Positions 22,431 through 32,467 of a stretch of 64,000 bases of DNA are shown here, piece after piece (position 1 is the first letter of the stretch; the number at the start of each line of letters is the position of its first letter). The DNA comes from Anticarsia gemmatalis. Lineage: Eukaryota > Arthropoda > Insecta > Lepidoptera > Erebidae. The position numbers and the translations under genes are program-made. The stretch is taken from NCBI RefSeq assembly GCF_050436995.1, contig NC_134776.1, forward strand, positions 18,951,001 to 19,015,000. The letters are read 5' to 3'. A model generated the notes under the pieces. The model was not told the DNA's origin, did no database searches, and saw nothing but the letters and a program-made list of their open reading frames with translations.

Positions 22431-23849
22431 ACAGATTCGCAATGGTAGTGGTCGCTTGAAATTCGACTTAAATACTTCGATTTTTATTTTGGAGTTTCTA
22501 AACTATAAATATAGTGGAATTAAATGATGGGCCCTGATGGGAAACTACTTTGTACATTAATGATACTAAAGCTGTATGGAAAAAAATAACATGCTTCGAT
22601 AATTGTTTTTTATGTTAAAATATCTTTATTCGGAGCTTATTAATTAACATTTTTGCTAAAATAAAAATCATATTTTGTCATGACAATTGGACCACTGTTA
22701 AGTGTAAAGTCGTGTAAAAATTAAAATTAATTATCTTAGTTTTTATTTCATTATCACTACTGATATTATGCGGCCTTAAAATTATGTTAAATTTAAATGC
22801 TTAAAACAATTTGGTTGTTTGTTATTATTTTTGCTTAGGGGCAAAACGTAGACATAAATTAATTTTAAAGGTATAAAATTTTGCTCGGGTGGTTTCATAC
22901 TTATAAAAGTTACTATGGATTAGTGCAAAAAAAGTGTATCGTATTTTATTTTTGTTTTATGAGTACTTTTCCCGGTTAATGTGAGCGTATCATTAATTAT
23001 CATAAGTGACCTATATGAATAAATAATGAGATTTCTTATCTCACTTCTCCGTGCTGTAGGTACAGCATGCACGCATATATACCTAAAAAGGATTCAAATT
23101 TTTTCTTCACCTCCTTAACATTCCTGAGAGAATGCTAAAATGCTATGTTCTGCAATCCTCATATCAGCCCTAACCTGACCCAGCTACCAGATAACGCGGC
23201 ACCATAAATCACGGGAGCCATCACGACATTTCACGGTCTAGTTCGAGCTCGGCTGTATATCAGCTGGTGCTGTATGCTCTTGAACTATGCTTTTGTACTT
23301 TTAATGTTTTTTGATGACATGATGAAATGGAAATTCGGTCGTTGTAATAATGTATAAAAACTTTTTCTTTTAAAATTCAAATATATTTTTAAATACATAG
23401 TTAGTAATTTCCTTTGTCCGTTTTTTATTCTCGATAAGTAAAGATTGGAGATAGCAAGCAGTTTCGATTGTTTTAAAACAGAATATCGCCTACCAATATT
23501 ATCAACTAAGACATAGTTTAGAGTACTCTTAACTTTAGTTGTATGTTATGTCACAGTGTTTTGTAATGATAGTAGTATTAATACAGATTTTTTAAAAAAG
23601 GTCGTGATTTTTTTTTATGAACTATAACTTTTCTTGAAAAACATCTTATACCTATACTAGGGACAAGAAGGTGTGTTAGAGCTCAAATTTAGAGCACACC
23701 TAATTAATTATTTACGATATTTTTTTTCTTCAGTCCTCAAAAGCTCTAAGTCCATAGTGTCGGACACCAATTAGGCAACATTGTATTGCCAATTAATATA
23801 TTTTTTAATCAAATTAGAAGTAATAAAATGTGCAACACGCATGTCTTTG
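22431..23849. other. AT-rich intergenic, no gene recognised
   Basis: A patch at 23,160-23,270 is slightly less AT-rich but shows no feature I can name. Confidence 0.4.
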
Positions 23850-23990
23850 GCGCAGCAGCCGCCCTGGAAACTTCCACGTCAGCGCGGTGTGCGTACATCC
23901 GGTCTGCTCATAAATCAATAAAGTGCAACCTCATCCCACTGTGACCTGCGACCAGCGGCGCTTCTCGCCAACGCCCTTTACATGAATATT
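23850..23990 (+). other. GC-rich island 10 (ATCAAT subtype)
   Basis: A GCGCAGCAGCCGCC block is followed by a CATCCGGTCTGCT block, CATAAATCAATAAAGTGCA (ATCAAT 23,914-23,919) and a CCTCATCCCACTGTGACC block. The core is identical to the island at 17.3 kb. Confidence 0.55.
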
Positions 23991-25689
23991 AAGAACTATC
24001 ATTAGCTAAAAAATATTTTTTTTCCAAATTTCGTAAACCAATTACTCGTCTTTTGGATGACGGATCTTTCCTTCGTAAATAAATTATCATATTTTTTCGT
24101 AAGTACGGAAAATTTATGAAGAAAAAACTGAAATGAAATTGATTATATTTTTTTTTATTTACTAACTCGCACTTAGCCAGCGTGGTGAACTCAACACATT
24201 ACCACTTCCTTGTTTGGGAGAAGAACTTGCCCAGCAGTGGGACAGAAAATTTGTTTAGGTAACCTAGACTACGCTCAAAACTCATTTAATACGATTTGTC
24301 ACGTTTCTTTAACAAATAGGCTTGAGAAAGTATTTGTCAAATTCTTAAGGTTTTTGCTTCCGTTCAATGCTCATAAAGGTTTGTTAATTTTGACGATGAT
24401 GCTATATGCTATATGCTGAAAAAACAACATTAAGGATTTTAAAACTTTTTTCTATATAAACTAAAGTAGTACTAACTTCGACTTTTACTGACGGTAGTTA
24501 CAATTTATGACTATTCATGACAAATATCGACATTTGATAATTGCTTAAATTTGCTATATTATTAAAATACTCGACAAAAATATGACTTACCGATATATCA
24601 ACGCACAGCCCACCCTACTAAGATAGAGGTCGAAATTTTGCACCGCGCTTCCCTGGGAGCGAAGCTTAAAACGTGAAACTTTAGAAATAAGTAAACGTTT
24701 AAGCGTTTTTGGCAAATCATCAATCATCAAAGGTGTAAGAATAGGGGACGAAATTATATTTTTATGTGTAAATTATTTAAGAGTGTAAAGATTTCTATTT
24801 GTGTACCAAATTAAATATAAATCATAACATAATCGTTTTTAAAAAAATATTCTCTAGCTAATTTAAATGAGACGGAATTGTTTAGGGGAGTTTTTGGAGC
24901 TAAAAGCGTGAAACTTACTGTTTAGGTCTTTAAATACAAATAAATAATAACGTGCTTTAGTGTTATGAAAAATAGTTTTTAAGGGATTTATAAATGTTGA
25001 CGTGTTTATTTGTTTTAAAAAAATCATAACCTCTGTTAAAATATAGGGTTAGAAAATTTTAATGTTAGATCTTTTTTAAATGGAGTCGATTTAATTTTCA
25101 TGACATTTTGTGTAGAAATAATTGAAAATCTGGTTTCTATTTTCGAAAATATCTGTTTGATTTTCCCAAAGTATACGCGAAGGGACCCACGCGGGTCTGC
25201 TAGTTATCTATGGTCATTATAGTTTTTATATTTATTATATTTTTCGTAGGTACACTCATTAGCCATGTTACGATTCATTGGCGAAAAATTATCTTACTTT
25301 ATCCTAATGGTAGGAGTTCTCGATTTGTAACGAATGTTATTGCACCTTATAAATATATATTTTTTATAATTATTAGGCTTTTATCCATATTTAAAGCATT
25401 TGTGGATTCAGAACAAAGTTCGATTACACGCTTTAAAAAATTTAAGAAAGTCTATCTGTGCTTTGAACGAAACATTTTTTGCGACTTGTTCTATTTTATT
25501 TTGCCATCATGTTCTTATTCTTGATGAGTAAAAAAATGTGTAATATTTCTATCACATTTTTTTTTCAATTTAACCTATTTCGATGTCCTACTCCTGGGAA
25601 GGCCTCTCCATCCGATTTCCAAACCCCTATTAATAAAAAAAACTATAATTATGAAATTAATTTGCAAGTGATAATTTCCTTTGTTCTCT
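23991..25689. other. AT-rich intergenic with a LINE tail remnant
   Basis: Around 24,200-24,245 the plus strand reads TTGCCCAGCAGTGGGACAG, an RTE-like 3' end in forward orientation. The end of a decayed repeat (CCACGCGGGTCTGCTAGT) lies at about 25,188-25,205. No gene is seen. Confidence 0.45.
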
Positions 25690-25800
25690 GATGGCTCACG
25701 GGAGGCTGTAGGGCGCGGACATCCGGGCCATAAATCAATACTGCATCTCCCCCTTGCACCCGCCACCTGCGCGACGTGCGTCAGTAACGCACCCCCATTT
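25690..25800 (+). other. GC-rich island 11 (ATCAAT subtype)
   Basis: A GGGCGCGGACATCCGGGC block is followed by CATAAATCAATACTGCA (ATCAAT 25,734-25,739) and a C-rich block with CACCCGCCACCTGCGCG. Confidence 0.55.
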
Positions 25801-26399
25801 TATATTCACCACACCCTTGTCTGAAACTAAATAATTATTACGTAATTTTTATTACCATAAAAATCGTAGGTTTATGGAATATACCAGAGATCGCCGTTTG
25901 TGTTCATGTTCCCATAGAATGTCATATGCCAGTTTACCAAATTTGACAGGGCTGCTAATGATAACATTCAAAAAAATTGCGAAACCTCACAACACTTTAT
26001 ACAATCAGGAATCAAACCCGAGAGCAACATTTGACAAATCACAATGATCGGCATTTGCACGCAAATTGCAAAGGCATCACGATTAAAAAAAATATTCATT
26101 ATGATTAATTTTTTAAAACTCACTCGAATTTAAACCCTTTCAAGAACAATGTTTAACATGACATTTTCTAAACACACGACTTAAATGTTCTAATCCGTAT
26201 TTTTAGTATATTCCCTCAAATCTAAGAGTCATAATTAGTCATAAATGATTTTACCTTATAATGTAGCTTAATCATTTAAAAAATCCTAAGATCGTCTGAA
26301 TTCGAAACAGCTCCTAGCGCACAGTTTTTAGTCTTCAAATATAAAATCTCTGTATAAAAAAAATATTAACATGCATAGGTAATATAACACCTGTTTTAG

Positions 26400-26550
26400 T
26401 CGATGGTATAGGCAAAGTTGTTAGAAATACACCAGCGTTTCACCATTTACAATGTTAGACCCATATTCTAGGGAGTGAGCCTTTTACTATATACCGAGCA
26501 CGTTACCAAACTCAGAACTACTGTTGAGGATATTCTAATATAAATTAGAA
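26400..26550 (-). mobile_element. Diverged reversed SINE fragment
   Basis: A GAGCACGTTACCAAACTCAG block and a flanking TTCTAATATAAATTAGAAAA stretch match other reversed SINE copies. The tail is badly decayed. Confidence 0.35.
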
Positions 26551-26899
26551 AAATACCAATATAGCACTTTGTTCCACCTTGGAATCAAAACCGGAACGTT
26601 GTGGTAAGTAGTCGGATACACTATTAATGGCGCCGAAGAGGCAGCTAAAAATATAAATCAATCGTTCATTTTTTATGACCACATTGCTGGGTCTTATATT
26701 CATGAACCTTCCTTCACACCCTATACTTTCCCAAATCAAAAATACTTGTAACATATACTTCTTTAAATTTACAACCGAATTGCAATATTTTCCAAATTAA
26801 AATACTAATTTCTTAGAGTTATATTAAAAATGTTGATCACTGTGTAGGAAAGAAACCTACAAAGACATACAGTTGTATTTCATTCGATATTGTATTAAG

Positions 26900-27015
26900 C
26901 GATTTATTTCTACTGTAGGGGTAGCATTGCCAAATATAGTTACTGTATGAATCAATAAACCCCCCACATGCAAGTGGGAGTCGTCTGCGTCAGCAACTGG
27001 CAGCCATTTTGTGAC
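26900..27015 (+). other. GC-rich island 12 (ATCAAT subtype, diverged)
   Basis: CTGTATGAATCAATAAAC (ATCAAT 26,951-26,956) is followed by CCCCCCACATGCAAGTGGG and a TCTGCGTCAGCAACTGGCAG block. It is less GC-rich than the others but keeps the order. Confidence 0.5.
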
Positions 27016-29099
27016 CATCTAAAAATATACTTTATTATTGGAACCAAAGAAAACAACAATTGTATTATTTACTCATATTTTTCTTATAGGTCTCGCTTGG
27101 GTAAAAAAATCGTATTTTCAATTTAACAGTGATTTCAAATGTTTATACATTTATATTCATGATAACCATAAATATTTTTTACTAGAAGTAAAAAAAATAC
27201 TGACTGAACATGAGAAATAATCTTTAGAGGTGTTGAAATGGCAGGCAAAAAAATTTTAAACATTTAAGAAATAATATACACGGTCATTTAGTAAATAACC
27301 AAAATCACATAAGTTATTATTAGAGTAATTTTTGTATTTATATTTTTATTTAATTTGTTTTATTTAACAAAAAAATAATGACTACAAATATCGAATACCG
27401 ATCAAATTGATTTTTTAATGATATTTATATGCCTAAAAAAGAACAATTGAGTTGGTAAAGATATTTTACCCCGACTTGTGAATTAGCTGGAGCCAATTTT
27501 CCAAACATATTTCTTACAAAGAAAATCCTCCAAAAATAGCTTAGTTATTGCACACCACTTATACAACTTAGAAACCATAATGATTAATGATTGATTTAAA
27601 GAAGTATTAAATTAACAAAATTATTCAAAACAATAATAATCCCTACATATGTATATTATACATAAATGCAAAAGTAACTCTGTATATCTGCCTATCTTTT
27701 TCTTCTTTATGCCTAAACTAATGAACCAATTTGTCTGACATTAATTTGGAACTTGGGAAAGACTTAAGATAGTTTTTATTCCAGAAATCCTACGGGAACG
27801 CAAATTATACGAATAATAAGCATAGCATAATAGCATTCGAACGGAATCAAAGGGTGAGATAGCTATAAATATTTTTATTCTAGGTACCTACTTACTACGT
27901 GGTTTTGAATAATTTCACAGAAGTAAGTAAGTAAGCATCCCTAATGTTGAAAAGAAAAAATACTTTTCGCTCTCGCAATCACGTTCCCATATCAGAGCTT
28001 AACGCAGTGAAAAAGGTGTCAATTATTTTTATTCAATTTATTTAAATTTTCTTTACTAAAAAGAACATACGGTACCTTTTTATACATTTATTAGTGCAAC
28101 TTTATGTTGCAATAACTACTCTAGTATAGACCAGTGTAGCCGCGCGGCTTCGCGCGCGTATTACTTAAGAGTAGTAAAAGTTGACTTTCTCTACTCTTTC
28201 CTATTTAATTCGCTAGGGGATGATGTTCTAGAAACACATATTTCTTTATATCTATAGATAGATTATTTTAATAACGAATCATTATTTTTTTACCACATAG
28301 CATACTAACACAAATACGTATAAATTCTGTGATTTCATTCACAAAATCATTCCTAACCTACCCTAAATGACGTCATCTGAAGAAACCTTCAGCGTCTCCA
28401 ACACACCCGTCTTTCACGGTCACTGAAAATCGATATTTTCGTTAGCAACGTCTTTCTCCTTATTATAATATGAGTATGTTTGTCGCTCCATCCTTCTGTT
28501 CTGTTGTGTTGTCTTTAGATTATTTCGTTCTTGATCTCATCGCAATATTTGCTAATAACAATCACTAGACCGTAACATTATAAAAAGTGTTATTTATCTA
28601 CATATTAAAATTCGAAATGTTCTCTCTATCTACACCTATGGGAACCAATCGTGATTTTATGTATGTGTGTATGAAATTTTGTCGGTTTTAATCTTTCACG
28701 GCTAAACTGATAAGAATGGAATTTGGCACGGATATTTACTTTTTTCATAAATATTTTAAATTACACGCAAGAGACGAACAGATCGGAAAATCTAAAAAAA
28801 ATGAATTATCATAAAACATTGTGGGTGGTTTTACTATAGACTGATACTATAGACTAAAATTAAGCTCACTATGAATGACTATGATGAACTTAATAATATA
28901 AAGCTTAAGAGTGTGTTTGTTTGAGCGCGCTAGTCTTAGAATCGATATTGTATAATGCATTCATTGAGAAGGCTTTAAACCACGCTAAGACTTAAAGGAG
29001 TGTAGCAGAAATAAAATAATTTGTGAAGACTGGAAATCTAAAACCCCGCGTGGATAAAATCGCTGGCACCCGCTAGTTTTCGAAGTACATCGACGTAAA
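27016..29099. other. AT-rich intergenic with decayed LINE tails
   Basis: A diverged ATAAATGCAAAAGTAACTCTG repeat lies at about 27,660-27,830 and a diverged family A copy (GAGCGCGCTAGTCTTAGAA) at about 28,890-29,080. No gene is recognised. Confidence 0.45.
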
Positions 29100-29280
29100 C
29101 AAACCCTCATTTATGTGCATATAAGAGGTAGGGGAACTTGCTCGTATATAAGGGATAACAGGGGGTAACAGACCCTTCCTAGACGAGAGGTCCCGAGGGC
29201 AGACTTTCACCCCTTATTATGCCTCGGGAAATTTTGGCAGCCATTTTTAAGCGGCCTTGGCGGCTTACGTTGATAATGAA
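29100..29280. other. Moderately GC-rich island of unknown type
   Basis: An AGGTCCCGAGGGCAGACTTT block and a GCCTCGGGAAATTTTGGCAG block stand out from the AT-rich flanks. It lacks the ATCRAT core of the numbered islands. No frame is convincing. Confidence 0.35.
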
Positions 29281-30764
29281 ATATTTATTTATTTAATTTA
29301 TAATTAGTAATCACACACGTAAAGTGAACATAATTACAGTAAGAAAGATTTATGCGGTAGATAACTCATAATTTAACTTATGGTAGAACTTGTTAGTTAT
29401 AATTTATCAGTATATATTATGAGTTTATTTAATTTACAAACAGATCATTACTAGATTGCTTGCACTTGAACAATGTCCACTTGGTATAAACATTTAAAAT
29501 GGTTACAAAATATTTTAATACATTCTGTGGTAACCACTTTCTAGTAACATACAAACTCAACAAATGTTATCATCCTGTCGTTTTAAAAGTATATGAATGG
29601 AATGAAAAATTATGAAATACAGTTTAATGATTTCAATTCAGTCACTGAAAAGTGTCATGAGGCTTCTTAGCGAGTTCTACAAAGTTCTCAGAAATTCTTG
29701 ATATTTCGGGTACATGTTATATTGTGATTTATCACCATGAATTAATGGTGTTTTAAATAAATATGATTAACCTATGATACAATGATATTTATTACATCAA
29801 TTGTCATAATAATATATGTGTTTGGCATCTACCTTAATAGTTCAAATGCGAAAGTACCCCGACTGCTTGTCTCGTCTTCATCCCTAAAACCACGGGTCCG
29901 ATTTAAATGAAATTTTGTGTAGATACAGTTTGAGACCCGAGAAAGCACGTGGATTAGTTTTCATCACGGAAATTGCACGGGAACGCGAATTATGTCTGTA
30001 ATAAGTTATATAACTGTAGTCCACGCGTACTAAGTCGGGGGCGAAATTAAATATATTTGATACTGAGTATACTAACTGACTGTCTTTCGCATAGATAGCG
30101 GAAGCAATTGTCGCACATTATCTTAAAATTTTAAATAGTTTTTCATTGTCTTCTCAGTGATTTTCCATGCTTTCTCTGCACGCATCACGTATTAATATTC
30201 CCAGCAAATAATGGCTGGCACATCATTCAAAAATTATACAATTTATTTGTTTCTTATTAATCGACTATTAAGTACAAGTAATTAGACATTTATTATGTAC
30301 TTTATTATAGATTCTGGTCAGCGTAGATAGGTTTTAGATTTCGAGTCAATTTCAAAATTTTATATCCGATTAAAATTCACTATATTTGTGACGAATAATA
30401 TTTACGAAAATTATATTGTTCTTTTTACTCACAACTGTGAAATACGTTTCCGCGTTGTGCCAGCATCCTTAACAGTTAGTAGAAAATTACAGGTTTACCA
30501 AGTCTTATAGTTCGTAGTCAGAGTTTTGTTCAGAGATTCATTATACATTCATGGTTTTAGAGCCAGTCAACATTACAAGCGTCGAAGGCGCGTTTGCAAC
30601 TCCAAACATTTTCTTCAGGCTTACGCGTGTTACATAAGAATATTTTTTTCAGGCCGTACACATGCTTGAAAAAAAATTGCAGCAGTAAACGCGTGTTTAT
30701 CGCTTGTTACCTGAACAAGTTTTTATAAACAAGCAACGCGGCGTTTCTAACCATCGCTTATACA
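29281..30764. other. AT-rich intergenic, one decayed repeat
   Basis: About 29,846-29,995 is a diverged copy of the ATGCGAAAGTA... repeat (GATTTAAATGAAATTTTGTG block). Nothing else is supported. Confidence 0.4.
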
Positions 30765-30890
30765 CCCAAATAACGTCTTCGCCGCCTCAAGTTTACGCTT
30801 AGAGGTCGTTCACCCTCGGGTTTTACGAGCTTTGCCAAGGCCGAGGAATTCGGGACGTCCCTGACCTTACCTTTATAAACACGCACTTTA
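30765..30890. other. GC-richer island of unknown type
   Basis: CGTCTTCGCCGCCTC, CACCCTCGGGTTTTACGAGC and GAGGAATTCGGGACGTCC blocks are followed by a TTTATAAACACGCAC stretch. It could be a regulatory element. No direct evidence of function. Confidence 0.3.
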
Positions 30891-31860
30891 GCATTACGAA
30901 AACAATTTAGTCACTTTTGGGCCGTTTTATGAATTGTCAGTTTTCTAATTAGGAAAATGGATTGTTTTGACGTTATTTCAGTAATTGTTACTAATTCTAA
31001 ACTATGCCAAAAAAAAATTATGAAAAATTATGGTATTTTTGGTAATTATAAACTTAACAGTGGTCTAAAATTAGGTACACTTAAAAACATGTTTAAAGAA
31101 TGGTAGTATTAGTATTCAAATTAATTAATTACTGGCCTATAACGCCGATTTTTTTTTTATCTGAAATGATTTTTTTTATTTCTTCAAAGGATCAAAAGTC
31201 GGTTGCACCTTTAGACAAAGTTATCCTAAAATGTTGCGTCCTAATCTTAAAAAGAACATGCAAAAAAAATATTTTTTACATAATTTTATTTGTTTCTAAA
31301 AACGGCTTTTTTATCTAAACAAATTTTTTGACTACATATATTATACCTGTCTATTATAAACAATATAACACCAACACCAAAATAATTTAAAACTAGACTC
31401 CAGATATTTTAAATACTAACTAGTACACTTAGGTTCCGGTAGGCCAAAATGAAAACCCCGTTGTTGCCCGTCGGATACGTGTTCCGCTCCGCTTATAACG
31501 GTTTACCTTGCATGTATAGAAGTTTATTCGTATAATTAACAAAATAGCGTCTTCTAAAGTCAATTTAAATTGTTATTACCCAAATAATATAAATATTTTC
31601 GTTACTTTTGCAAAAAAAAATCCGTGTAATGTAATACGGAAAATACTCGCCGTAAAAAATATTTTTGCTTCGTAGGAATAATGTAGCTTTTTATCAGTAC
31701 ATGTTTTAAGTAAATTTTAATTTTTGTTTTATTTAAACATTTACGTAAAAAAAATGTTTGCGGATTAGTCTGACCAAAAAAAAACCTTTTCTTGCCAAAT
31801 TTTAAGTCCTGACCAATCTCACACAACTATTATAAAATAATTATTTATTTATTTATTTAG
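30891..31860. other. AT-rich intergenic with a small GC patch
   Basis: A GC-richer patch lies at about 31,430-31,500. The rest has only short AT-rich frames. Confidence 0.4.
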
Positions 31861-31861
31861 T

Positions 31862-32135
31862 GCGTTCTAGAATATTTCACGATCAATAAAGCTCTCTTTA
31901 AGCCCTACCCACGGACGTGGGCGACAGCGCTAGAGTGAGGCAGACATTATAATTTTGGTCCATGCGGGAAGAGTACGGTCGCAGGGGTGGCGCTCAAAGT
32001 TCGTAAGCTCGCTGAAACCTCATACCATTTACCTCATTCCACCGAGGGGGAAAGCCGGGTCAGCGAGCTAGGGTATAAAAGCCGGGACCCCGGCATCGGA
32101 GATTCATTTTAGTTCCCTCAGTTCTTCAGTTCAGT
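31862..32135 (+). promoter_or_regulatory. Candidate pol II promoter with TATA box
   Basis: TATAAAAG lies at about 32,073-32,080 in a GC-rich setting, followed at the expected distance by TTCAGTT/TCAGTC initiator-like sequences and a pyrimidine-rich leader. About 200 bp upstream, TTCTAGAATATTTC (31,865-31,878) nearly matches three alternating heat-shock-element units, with the third imperfect. Next to it, ATCAATAAAG (31,881-31,890) matches the core of the upstream GC islands. It could instead be the promoter of a solo LTR, although I found no matching second copy or primer-binding site. Confidence 0.5.
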
Positions 32136-32251
32136 CGTCTAATAATTTCTCTCCGTTTTTCAAGCGTTCTGCTTCCTAAATCATTCTTCTTCAGCATCAT
32201 TTAAATAATTTCGCGTTAAATTCAACTTTCTTCTAATAAATTCATTCAGTT

Positions 32252-32377
32252 ATGGGGAATTCGGCTGTTTTTGGGTTGCTTTCATTCGTATTTTCCGTTA
32301 AAGGGTTCAGTTTAATATCCTTTGGGGTGCTTAGGCGAGGAGAGATGTACGCGTTGGTACTTCATAGGATAACTTAA
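32252..32377 (+). CDS. Small ORF in the leader downstream of the TATA box
   Basis: A 41-codon frame starts ATGGGGAATTCGGC and ends at TAA. It lies about 150 bp downstream of the presumed start site. It has no recognised domain and could be an upstream ORF or chance. Confidence 0.2.
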   Translation: MGNSAVFGLLSFVFSVKGFSLISFGVLRRGEMYALVLHRIT

Positions 32378-32403
32378 ATTCAGTTCGCGGCGGATTAGGT
32401 ACC

Positions 32404-32421
32404 ATGGAGCCATACCATCAG
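32404..32421 (+). CDS. Possible short first coding exon (MEPYHQ)
   Basis: ACCATGG is a strong start context, and six codons later CAG is followed by GTGCGT, a usable donor. Spliced to the acceptor at 34,873 this frame would stop within a few codons at a TGA that overlaps the ATG of the next exon's frame. It would then be an upstream ORF, not the N-terminus of that exon's protein. Speculative. Confidence 0.2.
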
Positions 32422-32467
32422 GTGCGTATTACTCAGAAATGTGTATAAGGCGTGCAGGAAATAATAT

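Noticed and set aside
25210..25524. 104-codon Phe/Ile-rich frame resembling a membrane protein
   Set aside because: Composition follows from AT-rich DNA. No start context, splice sites or homology is visible.
31862..32260. Solo LTR of a retrotransposon
   Set aside because: The TATA and pyrimidine-rich leader would fit, but I saw no clear TG...CA borders, target duplication, second LTR or primer-binding site. It is kept only as an alternative.
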